From positions 1 through 64,000 of the forward strand of contig WMBV01000010.1 of the NCBI GenBank assembly GCA_017745595.1: a DNA stretch of 64,000 nt, given 5' to 3'. The stretch is from Bordetella petrii (lineage in GTDB: Bacteria; Pseudomonadota; Gammaproteobacteria; Burkholderiales; Burkholderiaceae_B). Position numbers and translations under genes: made by a program. This document shows positions 56,007 through 64,000 of the stretch, in pieces. Position 1 is the stretch's first letter, and each line of letters opens with the position of its first letter. The notes below the pieces were generated by a model that saw only the letters and a program-made list of their open reading frames with translations, was not told the origin of the DNA and ran no database searches.

Positions 56007-56786
56007 TCAGGTACGCATGCGCCCGGAGATCGCGCGCGATGCCGCGGCTGCCCACGCCTGCACGCTTTCGCCCAGGGCGCGGATCGATGCCTTGTTGAAC
56101 TGGGCGCTGAAGCCGACGGTGCTGATCGCCATGATGGCCCGGTTGTTGGCGTCGACGATGGGCGCGGACACGGTGGTGACGCCCTTGACGTAGTTGCCGT
56201 TGTCGACGGCATAGCCGCGCTCGCGCACGAGCTGAACTTCGGCGTAATACTCTTCGAAAGAGGGGGCGTTTTCCCAGCGCATGGCCGAGATGCGCGTGCG
56301 CAGCTCGTGTTCGGTCAGGCCCGAATAGGCAGCCATGCAGCGGCCAAGCGCCGCGATGTACATAGGCAGCCGTTGGCCGATGCTCATGTGCACGCGGATC
56401 GCGGCGGGGTTTTCCGCCAGGTCCACCATGACGACCCGTTCGCCGCGGCTGCGTTGCCAGAGCGTGGCCGTGATGCTGTGGCCCATGGCCAGACTTTCCA
56501 GCTGGGGGCGCAGCATGCGCACGAACGAGGCTTGTTCCAGCGCGCCCTTGGCCAGTTCCACCAGCCCGATGCCGATCGTGTATGTCTTGGTGCGTTCGTC
56601 GAACGTCACCAGCCCTTCATGCACCAGTGTCTTCAGGATGTTGAAGCAGGTGCTCGAATTGAGTTCGAGGTCGCGGGCCACGCGCGTGACGCCTACCGGG
56701 GTGGGAATGGCGGCCAGGTATCGAAGGACGGCCAGCCCACTGCTGAGAGCACCGACGAGTTTTTCTGGTGGCGGGGTATTGGTCAT
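56007..56786 (-). CDS. IclR-family transcriptional regulator
   Basis: A 259-residue IclR protein: winged helix at about 8-70 (LSSGLAVLRYLAAIPTPVGVTRVARDLELNSSTCFNILKTLVHEGLVTFD), effector domain at about 80-255 (QRLPMYIAALGRCMAAYSG, GVTTVSAPIVDANNRAIMAISTVG). It is divergent from the LIV operon, with the promoter and operator at 56994-57053 in between, and lies immediately downstream of the CoA-transferase in opposite orientation. It is the best candidate to bind the CTATATAG-type palindromes found at three control regions here. The ligand is unknown, probably a pathway acid or CoA ester. Confidence 0.94.
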   Translation of the reverse strand: MTNTPPPEKLVGALSSGLAVLRYLAAIPTPVGVTRVARDLELNSSTCFNILKTLVHEGLVTFDERTKTYTIGIGLVELAKGALEQASFVRMLRPQLESLAMGHSITATLWQRSRGERVVMVDLAENPAAIRVHMSIGQRLPMYIAALGRCMAAYSGLTEHELRTRISAMRWENAPSFEEYYAEVQLVRERGYAVDNGNYVKGVTTVSAPIVDANNRAIMAISTVGFSAQFNKASIRALGESVQAWAAAASRAISGRMRT

Positions 56787-56993
56787 GAAGTGAGCAGCGA
56801 TCCAACCGAAAAAGTTCTACGTGCCGTCCGGTGCGCTGCCAGCGCGGGCCGTGGCGGCGCTGGGCAGGGCAAGCCCGTACGAGTTGATGCGGGCGCGAGT
56901 CATCATTTTGTCGCCCCGGGCAGTCTACCGCGCCAATGCCCGTGCGTCACTTCGGGCGATGGAGCAATGGCCACCGGGTGCGGCGAATGACTA

Positions 56994-57053
56994 TTGACCT
57001 TCGCGGCAGCAGGCCTATAATCCTAACAGAGAATAATATTCTCTATAGAGATT
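56994..57053 (+). promoter_or_regulatory. Promoter and operator of the LIV-CoA ligase operon
   Basis: -35 TTGACC (56994-56999), 16-base spacer, perfect -10 TATAAT (57016-57021). Just downstream, ATTCTCTATAGAGATT (57038-57053) starts 17 bases after the -10, and an overlapping inverted repeat AGAGAAT-N3-ATTCTCT spans 57028-57044. A repressor bound here would block initiation. The rest of the 385-base spacer (56787-57171) holds nothing recognisable. Confidence 0.78.
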
Positions 57054-57171
57054 TTCAAGCAGGTGTGGTGCCTGGTGCCTGGTGCCGTTGCCGCGAAAGC
57101 GGGCCGCGCCGGGTGTGGGTTCCGAAGCAGAAGCGTGCCCGCAGGCGCGCCAAGGGTGTGAGGAGCAATTC

Positions 57172-58383
57172 ATGCAAAGCGTAAGAAGATCACTGCTTGC
57201 CGTCCTGGCGGCAGGGCTGCCGTGGCTTTCCGTGGGCGCCCTGGCCGCGCCGGTCAAGGTCGGCGTCATCGTGCCGCTGTCGGGAATGACGTCGCAGATC
57301 GGCGTCAAGGTAAGGGCGGCCTACACCCTTGCCCAGGAAGAAATCAACGCCGCCGGCGGGATCAACGGCGATCCGCTGCAGTTTGTCTTTGCCGATCACC
57401 AGGGCCGGCCGGACGTGGGCGCCCGCGAGGCGGAACGGTTGGTGGGGCAAGAGCAGGTGCAGGCCTTGACGGGGTCGTACGAAAGCGGTGTCACGCTGGC
57501 CGTGGCCCAGGTCGCCGAGCGGCGCAAGGTGCCCTACCTGGTGCCGTATTCGGCCGCCAACCGGATCACCGAATCGGGGCTCAAGTACACGTTCCGCACG
57601 CGGCCGCCTTCACGTGTCTGGGTGGACGCGATGTTCCAGTACCTGGCTACCGCGGCGCAGCAGAGCGGCAAGCCCATCGAGAAGATCGCCATCCTGTCCG
57701 AGGACGGCGCGTACGGCCAGGGCACGGCCGAAGACATCAAGAAGGCGGCCGCCAAATACAACAAGCAGATCGTCGCCACGGAAACCTTTCACGGCGGCGC
57801 GCAGGACCTGACGGCGCAGATCAACAAGATCAGGGCTTCGGGGGCCGATGCCGTGCTGGCGGCCTCGTACCTGAACGACACGATGAAGGCTCTGCAGACG
57901 ATGAATATCCTGCAGTACAAGCGTCCCTACCTGACGCTGGGCACCGGCGAAGTCGATCCGGGCTTCTTCCAGCTTGGCGAGCTGGCCGAGAACCAGGTGG
58001 GCACCACCGCCTGGCTGGCGGACGTGAAGCTGCCCGGGGCCGCCGAGCTTGCCAGGAAGGTCAAGGACAAGCTCAAGCTCGACATCAACGATGACATCGC
58101 CTACGCCTATGCCGTGACCTATCTGTACAAGGAAGCGGCCGAAGTCGAGAAGTCGTCGGCGCCCGACATCGTGCGCAAGGTCCTGGCTTCCCATACCTTC
58201 ACCTCGGAACGGGCCAACCTGGTGCCGCGCCAGGGCGGGCCGCTGAAGTTCGACGAAAACGGCCAGGCCAACACGGTGATCCTGGTCGGGCAGGCGCAGG
58301 GCGGCACTTGGGTCACCGTCTGGCCGCCGGACCTGGCGGGCGCGCCCAACAAGACCGGGCAATGGGTGCCGGGCAACCGCTAG
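57172..58383 (+). CDS. LIV-type ABC transporter substrate-binding protein
   Basis: A 403-residue periplasmic receptor (type I fold, peripla_BP_6) with signal peptide (LLAVLAAGLPWLSVGALAA). Blocks: VKVGVIVPLSGMTSQIGVKVRAAYTLAQEEINAAGGINGDPLQFVFADHQ, ALTGSYESGVTLAVAQVAERRKVPYLVP, ILSEDGAYGQGTAEDIKKAA. Such receptors bind branched amino acids, amides, or aromatic and other carboxylates. The start follows GAGGAGCAA. First gene of a five- or six-gene operon. Confidence 0.94.
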   Translation: MQSVRRSLLAVLAAGLPWLSVGALAAPVKVGVIVPLSGMTSQIGVKVRAAYTLAQEEINAAGGINGDPLQFVFADHQGRPDVGAREAERLVGQEQVQALTGSYESGVTLAVAQVAERRKVPYLVPYSAANRITESGLKYTFRTRPPSRVWVDAMFQYLATAAQQSGKPIEKIAILSEDGAYGQGTAEDIKKAAAKYNKQIVATETFHGGAQDLTAQINKIRASGADAVLAASYLNDTMKALQTMNILQYKRPYLTLGTGEVDPGFFQLGELAENQVGTTAWLADVKLPGAAELARKVKDKLKLDINDDIAYAYAVTYLYKEAAEVEKSSAPDIVRKVLASHTFTSERANLVPRQGGPLKFDENGQANTVILVGQAQGGTWVTVWPPDLAGAPNKTGQWVPGNR

Positions 58384-58404
58384 CAACGATACCGGCGCAA
58401 CGTC

Positions 58405-59274
58405 ATGGCATACACAGTCATCGCGCAGGCCGTCATCGACGGAGTCCTGAACGCCGGTATCTTCGGCCTGGCGGCAGTCGGCCTGACGCTGCTGTTCGGG
58501 GTGATGCGGGTGGTGAACTTCGCGCACGGCGAGCTGCTGATGGTGGGCATGTACATCACTTTCATGCTGTACAGCTCGCTGGGGCTGCATCCCTATCTGT
58601 CCGCGCTGGTCGTGGTGCCGGCCCTGGCGCTGCTGGGCATCGTGCTGTACCGGTGCCTGCTGAAGCCGCTTGCCGCCGCGCCGGAAACGGCGCAGCTGCT
58701 GGTAACCCTGGGCGTTTCCATGGTGCTGCAGAACGTGGTACTTGCCGTGTTCGGTGCTGATTTCCGCTCGATCAATGTGCCGGTCGGCAGCGCGGCATTC
58801 CGGATGGGAGAAATGGTGTTCCCCGCGACGCGGCTGTATGGCTTCCTGGTCGGCATGGGGGCCTGCGTCGGGCTGTACCTGTTCCTGCGCTACACCGACG
58901 TCGGCGTGGTCACGCGCGCGGCGGTGCAAGACAGGCAGGCGGCCGCGCTGTCCGGGATCAACGTCGAGAAGGTCCTGGTCATTTCGGCCGCGATCGCCAT
59001 CGGGCTGCTGGGCCTGGCGGCCGCCTGGCTGACGCCGATGGTCTATCTTTCCCCGACCGTGGGGCACACCTACCTGCTGCCCTCGTTCATCATTGTGATC
59101 CTGGGCGGCCTGGGCAGCGTCCGCGGCGCCATCATCGGTTCGGTGGTGTACGGGCTGAGCCAGAGCCTGGGGGCGGTGCTGGTGCCGGGCTCGCTGGGCA
59201 TCCTGGTGCCGCTCATCATGTTCGTGACCCTGCTGCTGATGCGGCCAAGCGGGTTGTTCAGGGGAACGGTATGA
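58405..59274 (+). CDS. livH: LIV-type ABC transporter permease LivH
   Basis: A 289-residue inner-membrane permease with about eight hydrophobic helices. Typical LivH blocks: AVIDGVLNAGIFGLAAVGLTLLFGVMRVVNFAHGELLMVG at the N-terminus, the cytoplasmic coupling region RAAVQDRQAAALSGINVEKV, and the C-terminal FIIVILGGLGSVRGAIIGSVVYG. Twenty-one bases after the receptor gene; overlaps livM by four bases. Confidence 0.94.
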   Translation: MAYTVIAQAVIDGVLNAGIFGLAAVGLTLLFGVMRVVNFAHGELLMVGMYITFMLYSSLGLHPYLSALVVVPALALLGIVLYRCLLKPLAAAPETAQLLVTLGVSMVLQNVVLAVFGADFRSINVPVGSAAFRMGEMVFPATRLYGFLVGMGACVGLYLFLRYTDVGVVTRAAVQDRQAAALSGINVEKVLVISAAIAIGLLGLAAAWLTPMVYLSPTVGHTYLLPSFIIVILGGLGSVRGAIIGSVVYGLSQSLGAVLVPGSLGILVPLIMFVTLLLMRPSGLFRGTV

Positions 59275-60278
59275 ACTCGTCCGCCTTCAAGCTGGCCGTT
59301 CTTGGCGTTGCCGCCGCGGTCGTGGCGCTGCCCTGGGTCGGCAACACTTTCGTCATCACTACCGCGATCGCCACGCTGTACCTGGCCTACCAGGCGCTTG
59401 CCTGGAACCTGGTGGGCGGCATGGCGGGGCAGTTTTCCCTGGGCAACACCATCTTCATCGGGGCGGGGGCCTACACGTCGACGTATCTGTTCCTGACCTA
59501 TGGCGTGTCGCCGTGGCTGGGCATGATCGCGGGGGCAGCCCTTGCCATGGCGCTTGCATACCTGATCGGCTGCCTGACGTTCCGCCTGAACCTGCGCGGC
59601 CTGTATTTCGCCATGGTGACACTGGCCCTGGCGCAGATGGCCCAGGTGCTGGTCGAGAACATTCCGGCGCTGGGGGCGGCCTACGGGCTGCTGATCCCGG
59701 TGCGCGACGGCGATATCGCCGCGTTCCAGTTCGAGTCGCGCGCGGCCTATTACTACGTCATCCTGGGCCTGGTGGTCCTGGCCGCGGGCATCATGAGCTT
59801 CATCCAGCGCGGTCGCCTGGGGCTGATGCTGGCCGGGCTGCGCGAGAACGAAGACGCCGCGCGGGCGGTGGGCGTTCCCGTGGTACGCAACATGCAGATC
59901 GCCTTCGGCTTGAGCGCCCTGCTGGCGGCGGTGGGCGGCACGTTCATGGCGCAGTACACGCTGTTCATCGATCCCCGGTCGACCTTCTCATGGACCGAAT
60001 CCGTGTACTTCCTGCTGCCCGCCATCGTTGGCGGCACGCGTCATTGGTCCGGGCCCATCATCGGCGCCTTGCTGCTGGGATTGGTGTCGGACACCACGCG
60101 ACTGCTGTTCGGCGATGCGATCAACGGCCTGCCGCAGATCATCTTCGGCATCGTGGTGATCGTGGTGGTGATGCGTACGCGAGGCGGCATCGTCGACTGG
60201 GCGGTCGATCGCTGGCGCGCGCGGCGCCACGCCGCGATGAAACCCGTTTCCACGGAGGCGACTCGTGCCGGTCCTTGA
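59271..60278 (+). CDS. livM: LIV-type ABC transporter permease LivM
   Basis: A 335-residue permease. Blocks: YQALAWNLVGGMAGQFSLGNTIFIGAGAYTST, LTFRLNLRGLYFAMVTLALAQMAQVL, the EAA-like loop GLMLAGLRENEDAARAVGVPVVRNMQIAF, and SVYFLLPAIVGGTRHWSGPIIGALLLG. A basic cytoplasmic tail (RWRARRHAAMKP) overlaps the start of livG by 14 bases. Confidence 0.94.
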   Translation: MNSSAFKLAVLGVAAAVVALPWVGNTFVITTAIATLYLAYQALAWNLVGGMAGQFSLGNTIFIGAGAYTSTYLFLTYGVSPWLGMIAGAALAMALAYLIGCLTFRLNLRGLYFAMVTLALAQMAQVLVENIPALGAAYGLLIPVRDGDIAAFQFESRAAYYYVILGLVVLAAGIMSFIQRGRLGLMLAGLRENEDAARAVGVPVVRNMQIAFGLSALLAAVGGTFMAQYTLFIDPRSTFSWTESVYFLLPAIVGGTRHWSGPIIGALLLGLVSDTTRLLFGDAINGLPQIIFGIVVIVVVMRTRGGIVDWAVDRWRARRHAAMKPVSTEATRAGP

Positions 60279-60990
60279 GGTTGTCGGTCTTACCAAGCGC
60301 TTCGGCGGCCTGACCGCCGTGAACGAGGTATCGTTCGCCGTCGATGAAGGGCAGATCCTGGGAGTCATCGGGCCCAACGGCGCGGGCAAGAGTACGCTGT
60401 TCGCGTTGTTGACTGGCTTCGTGCCGGCTACCGCCGGCAGCTGGTCACTGGCCGGCACGCCCTTGCAGCGGCGCAGCCCCGAGAACATATGCCGGGCCGG
60501 GATGGTGCGCACCTTCCAGATCGTGCAGCCGTTCTGGAGCATGAGCGTCACCGAGAACGTGATGATTGCCGCCGTCTGCCGCAGCCGTTCGCGGGCGCAG
60601 GCCCGGACGCTGGCCGAAGAGGCGCTGGAATGGGTCGGGCTGGCGGCCAAGGGCGGCAACGCCATCGGCAGCCTCACCATTGCCGACAAGAAAGCCCTGG
60701 AAATGGCCAAGGCCTGTGCATCGGGCGCGCGAGTGATCCTGCTGGACGAGGTGATGGCCGGGCTGCGGCCCAACGAAGTCGATGCCGTCATCGACAAGGT
60801 ACTGTCGCTACGCCGGCAGCGCGGCCTGACGTTCCTGATCGTCGAGCACCTGATGGACGCCATCATGGCGCTGTCCGACGAGATCCTGGTGCTGAACTTC
60901 GGCGCGACGCTGGCCAAGGGCAGCCCGGCGGCAATCCAGCGCGATCCGCGCGTGCAAGAGGCCTATCTCGGAGTCACCGCTCATGCTTGA
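60265..60990 (+). CDS. livG: LIV-type ABC transporter ATP-binding protein LivG
   Basis: A 241-residue ATPase starting at GTG with ACGGAGG upstream. Walker A is GPNGAGKST (about 36-44). The signature helix is unusual: SLTIADKKALEMAKACA instead of LSxGxxQ, and Walker B continues ILLDEVMAGL rather than LLDEP. This variant occurs in a LIV subgroup, so it is probably functional. Overlaps livF by eight bases. Confidence 0.93.
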   Translation: MPVLEVVGLTKRFGGLTAVNEVSFAVDEGQILGVIGPNGAGKSTLFALLTGFVPATAGSWSLAGTPLQRRSPENICRAGMVRTFQIVQPFWSMSVTENVMIAAVCRSRSRAQARTLAEEALEWVGLAAKGGNAIGSLTIADKKALEMAKACASGARVILLDEVMAGLRPNEVDAVIDKVLSLRRQRGLTFLIVEHLMDAIMALSDEILVLNFGATLAKGSPAAIQRDPRVQEAYLGVTAHA

Positions 60991-61705
60991 ACTTGTCGAC
61001 GTGCGCGCGGGCTATGGCGATACCGAAGTCCTGCATGGCGTTTCCCTTCGGGTAGACCAGGAAAGCCTGGTGGCCCTGGTCGGCGGCAATGCGGCCGGCA
61101 AGTCCACCCTGGCCGGCACGATTGCCGGCTCGGTGCCGGTGCGCGCGGGCGACGTGCTGTACGACGGCCGCAGGATCAACGACATGGCGGCGCACGACCG
61201 TGTGCGCGCCGGCATCGTGCTGGTACCGGAAGGTCGCCGGCTGTTCCCGCTGCTGACGGTCGAGGAAACGCTGCATGCGTCGTCGGCTTTCGCGCCGGTG
61301 CGCGCCAGGCGCAAGCACAACATGGAACGGATGTATGCGCTGTTTCCCCGGCTGTGGGAACGGCGCCGGCAGCTGGCGTCCACCATGTCGGGCGGCGAAC
61401 AGCAAATGCTGGCCATCGCGCGCGGGCTGATGTCGGAGCCGCGGCTGCTGGTGCTGGACGAGCCGTCGCTGGGTCTGGCGCCGAAGATGGTCGAGCAGAT
61501 CTTCGTCGCGATGCAGGCACTGCAGAAACAGAACCTGACGATCCTGCTGATCGAGCAGAACCTGAACGAAGCACTCAGGCGTTGCGACTATGCGTACGTG
61601 GTCGAGAACGGGGCGATCGCGCTGGCCGGGTCCGGCGCGGAACTGCTGGCCGACGTACGCACGCGGGAATCGTATCTGGGAAGATTGGATCGACGAACGG
61701 CGTAA
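60983..61705 (+). CDS. livF: LIV-type ABC transporter ATP-binding protein LivF
   Basis: A 240-residue ATPase, usual LivF length. Walker A is GGNAAGKST, signature MSGGEQQMLAIARGLM, Walker B LLVLDEPSLGLAPKM, with LLIEQN (H-loop region) after it. Unlike LivG, its signature is canonical. It ends 19 bases before the CoA ligase gene, so import and activation are co-expressed. Confidence 0.95.
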   Translation: MLELVDVRAGYGDTEVLHGVSLRVDQESLVALVGGNAAGKSTLAGTIAGSVPVRAGDVLYDGRRINDMAAHDRVRAGIVLVPEGRRLFPLLTVEETLHASSAFAPVRARRKHNMERMYALFPRLWERRRQLASTMSGGEQQMLAIARGLMSEPRLLVLDEPSLGLAPKMVEQIFVAMQALQKQNLTILLIEQNLNEALRRCDYAYVVENGAIALAGSGAELLADVRTRESYLGRLDRRTA

Positions 61706-61724
61706 CGCCGAAGTAGGAGTAGCG

Positions 61725-63365
61725 ATGTCCAGCAGTCAACCGTCCGGGCTGACGTATCCGCAGCTTCTGGAACACCAGGCGCGCGTGCGCCCCGACAGCC
61801 TGGCGGTCGCGACGCCGCACCAGCGCGCGACCTGGCGGGCCCTGGCCGACGATGTGGCGCGGCATGGCGCCGCCTTGCAGGCCCTTGGCGTCGGCGAAGG
61901 CGCGAAGGTCGGCATATTGATGCCGAACTGCTATGAATGGGTGGTCTGGGCGTATGCGGCGGCCTCGATCGGCGCGGTGGTCGTGCCCGCCAACACGCGC
62001 TTCCGCGAAGCAGAGCTGGCGTACCAGCTGACAGCCTCCGATACCGAAGTCCTGGTGCTCGCGCCCGAGATCAACGGCGTGGACTTCATGGGCATGCTTC
62101 AGTCGCTGGCGCCCGAGCTGGCCGGCGCCGCCCCTGGCTGCTGGCGCAGCGCCAGCCTGCCGCGGCTGCGCCACGTCGTCTCGGTGGGCGCGGCAACGGC
62201 GCCAATGGGCGCGTGGCGCGGCGACCGGATCGCGCCCGCGCCCGATAGCGCCGCGCAGGAACGGGTACGCGCGGCGATGGCGCAGGTGGCGCCGGACGAC
62301 CCGGCCATCATCCAGTACACCTCCGGGTCGACCGCTTTCCCCAAGGGGGTGCTGCTCAGCCATCGCAGCACAGTACTGAACGCCTTCCATGTCAACCAGC
62401 GCCTGGGCATCGATGCGTCGGACCGCGTCTTCGTGCCGGGGCCTTTCTTCCATGTGGGGGGATCCACTCTGGGGATGCTGCTTGGCCTGCTGGCCGGCGC
62501 GCCGATCTACACGCTGCCGCGCTTCGACCCCGCGCAGGTGCTGGACGCCGTCCAGCGCGAACGGATCACGGTATACAGCGGCGTCGATTCGCTGTTCCTT
62601 TCCCTGTACAAACACTCGGATTTTCGCCGCGATAGGTTCGCTTCGGTGTGCAAAGGCTGGATCGCCAGCAGCCCCGAAGTCGTGCGCGCGGTGCAGCGGG
62701 ACATGGGTTTCACCGGCGTGGCCAATTGCTACGGGATCAGCGAGGCCTCGCCGAACATTACCATCGGCGCTCTGGACGAGCCGCCCGAGTTGCGCGCGGC
62801 AACTTGCGGCCTGCCGCATGCCGAGTGCGAGGTCAAAGTCGTCGACCCGGAAACGGGGCGGGAGCAGCCGCGCGGCGAAGCCGGCGAGATCCTGTTCCGC
62901 GGCTATTCGTTGATGCTGGGTTACTACAAGAATCCGGAAGAAACTGCCCGGGCGATCGACGGCGACGGTTGGTTGCACACCGGGGACAAGGGCGTGGTGC
63001 GGCCGTCCGGGCATCTGGAATACCACGGGCGGATCAAGGACATGCTGCGCGTGGGCGGCGAGAACCTGGCGCCGGCCCAGGTCGAAGAGGTGTTGCTGCA
63101 GCATCCCAAAGTCCGCCAAGCCGTGGTCGTCGGCCTGCCGGACGAGAGGCTGGTGGAAGTGCCGGCCGCCGTGGTGGAACTGAAAGACGGCGAGCAATGC
63201 ACGGTCGAAGAGATCAACGCCTGGTGCCAGGAACGGCTGGCACCGTTCAAGGTGCCGCGCATCGTGGCCTTTGTCGACCAGATGCCCATGACGGGCAGCG
63301 GCAAGATACAGAAGTTCCGCATACGGCAAGAGGTTTTCGGCATTTCGCCGGGATCCCGGACATGA
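61725..63365 (+). CDS. AMP-dependent acyl-CoA synthetase/ligase
   Basis: A 546-residue ANL-superfamily enzyme that turns a carboxylic acid into its CoA thioester by way of an adenylate. Motifs: IQYTSGSTAFPKGVLLSH (P-loop), NCYGISEASPN, EILFRGYSLMLGYYKNPEETARAID, WLHTGDKGVV, and the catalytic Lys in PMTGSGKIQKF near the C-terminus. The start at 61725 follows TAGGAGT. It is most like medium or branched-chain FadD/MenE-type ligases; the substrate is unknown. Linked with the LIV importer, it probably traps the imported acid. Confidence 0.94.
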   Translation: MSSSQPSGLTYPQLLEHQARVRPDSLAVATPHQRATWRALADDVARHGAALQALGVGEGAKVGILMPNCYEWVVWAYAAASIGAVVVPANTRFREAELAYQLTASDTEVLVLAPEINGVDFMGMLQSLAPELAGAAPGCWRSASLPRLRHVVSVGAATAPMGAWRGDRIAPAPDSAAQERVRAAMAQVAPDDPAIIQYTSGSTAFPKGVLLSHRSTVLNAFHVNQRLGIDASDRVFVPGPFFHVGGSTLGMLLGLLAGAPIYTLPRFDPAQVLDAVQRERITVYSGVDSLFLSLYKHSDFRRDRFASVCKGWIASSPEVVRAVQRDMGFTGVANCYGISEASPNITIGALDEPPELRAATCGLPHAECEVKVVDPETGREQPRGEAGEILFRGYSLMLGYYKNPEETARAIDGDGWLHTGDKGVVRPSGHLEYHGRIKDMLRVGGENLAPAQVEEVLLQHPKVRQAVVVGLPDERLVEVPAAVVELKDGEQCTVEEINAWCQERLAPFKVPRIVAFVDQMPMTGSGKIQKFRIRQEVFGISPGSRT

Positions 63366-63382
63366 ATGGCCAGGAGGAGCAC

Positions 63383-64000
63383 ATGAAAAAGGTATTGATC
63401 GTCGGCGGTCTCGGCGCCGTGGGGCAATGCGCCCTGGAGCACTTTGAGTCGAAGCCGGATTGGCAGATCGTCGGCGTATCGCGGCGCAAGCCGCCGTTCC
63501 CGACGCGCGCCGAGTGGGTGTCCGTCGATCTGCGCGACCGTGCCGATTGCGACGCTAAGCTGTCGGGCCTGCGCGGCATCACGCATATTGCCTATACGGC
63601 CGTCTACGAAAAGCCGCACGTGACGAACGGGTGGTCCGAGATGGACCACGTCGAGACCAATCTGGCCATGCTGCAGAACTGCGTCGAGGTCGTCGAACGC
63701 GCCTCGCCGGAACTCAAGCACGTCACGATCATGCAGGGCACTAAGGCGTACGGCGGGCACCTTGGCCCGTTCAGGCAGCCGGCGCGCGAAAGCGACGCAC
63801 GCTACATGGGGCCTAATTTCTACTACAACCAGATGGACTGGTTGGCCGACCGCCAGCAGGGCAAGGCCTGGTCCTGGACGATCCTGCGGCCGCAGATCGT
63901 CTGCGGCATCGCTCTGGGCAGCCCGCTGAACATCGTCTCGGCCATCGGCGTCTATGCGGCCATATCGCGGGAATACGGCATGCCGCTACGCTTTCCGGGT
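63383..64000 (+). CDS. PRISE-like SDR reductase, second copy (cut by window edge)
   Basis: The first 206 residues are present, from MKKVLIVGGLGAVGQCALEHF (start at 63383 with GGAGGAGC upstream; an ATG at 63362 is weaker). The PRISE signatures are clear: IMQGTKAYGGHLGPFRQPAR with the Lys, and GPNFYYNQMDWLADRQQGK with the Tyr, the form seen in progesterone 5-beta-reductase and iridoid synthase. It is a paralogue of the reductase at 44975, sharing TAVYEKP-, ETNLAM- and GVYAAISRE-type blocks. Last visible gene of the LIV-CoA ligase operon. Confidence 0.9.
   Translation, partial: MKKVLIVGGLGAVGQCALEHFESKPDWQIVGVSRRKPPFPTRAEWVSVDLRDRADCDAKLSGLRGITHIAYTAVYEKPHVTNGWSEMDHVETNLAMLQNCVEVVERASPELKHVTIMQGTKAYGGHLGPFRQPARESDARYMGPNFYYNQMDWLADRQQGKAWSWTILRPQIVCGIALGSPLNIVSAIGVYAAISREYGMPLRFPG

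Overview
The window looks like a chromosome segment of a high-GC betaproteobacterium of the Alcaligenaceae, most likely Bordetella (B. petrii-like) or Achromobacter. The case rests on four TTT/Bug-type periplasmic receptors, GC-rich codon use, and housekeeping gene order (cysS, tilS, accA, lysC, mutS, suhB). No strain can be named from sequence alone.

Region 1 (1-9.8 kb) is accessory DNA with visibly lower GC. An IS3-family element runs off the left edge and ends at about 127, inside a giant STAND-type P-loop NTPase gene. Its N-terminal (probably effector) part is missing from the window, and a one-base frameshift near 4250 splits the rest into two frames. A small accessory gene follows. Next come a RadC-like JAB protein, a YhcG-type PD-(D/E)XK nuclease carrying two palindromes in its coding region, and a tyrosine integrase whose upstream side marks the island edge near 9.63-9.80 kb. 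This resembles a decayed anti-phage island next to an integrase module.

Region 2 (9.8-39.3 kb) is core chromosome: a small lipoprotein, mutS-roxA, dodecin, a Tat-exported PhoX phosphatase, an FMN reductase, a four-gene imelysin/di-haem/DUF1513 cluster, mscS, an IclR regulator with a TTT receptor, trmJ, suhB, a TerC-CBS protein, uppP, lpxH-PPIase-TPR, cysS, alkA, accA, tilS, lysC and tRNA-Ser(GCU). Gene ends here are decorated with a family of hairpin repeats (GGTGTCTGAC...GTCAGACACC), at least eleven copies between 16.7 and 37.7 kb and none seen elsewhere.

Region 3 (39.4-51.6 kb) holds two small exported proteins, then a LysR-controlled catabolic cluster: AtuA-like protein in two pieces, SMP-30-like hydrolase, TTT receptor, PRISE-like reductase. 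After that come the Ku-LigD end-joining operon, an O-methyltransferase, a second LysR regulator and tRNA-Arg(ACG).

Region 4 (51.7-64 kb) is a second catabolic locus: a TTT receptor and enoyl-CoA hydratase on the minus strand; a TTT receptor and CaiB-type CoA-transferase on the plus strand; an IclR regulator; and a LIV-type ABC importer, acyl-CoA ligase and second PRISE-like reductase, which runs off the right edge. AT-rich palindromes (CTATATAG/CTCTATAGAG cores) sit at the same distance downstream of two well-formed promoters in this locus, which points to one regulon, probably run by the IclR protein encoded between them. The two PRISE reductases, the AtuA homologue and the CoA-activation genes together suggest uptake and degradation of enone-containing, perhaps terpenoid-like, carboxylic acids. 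The substrate is inference.
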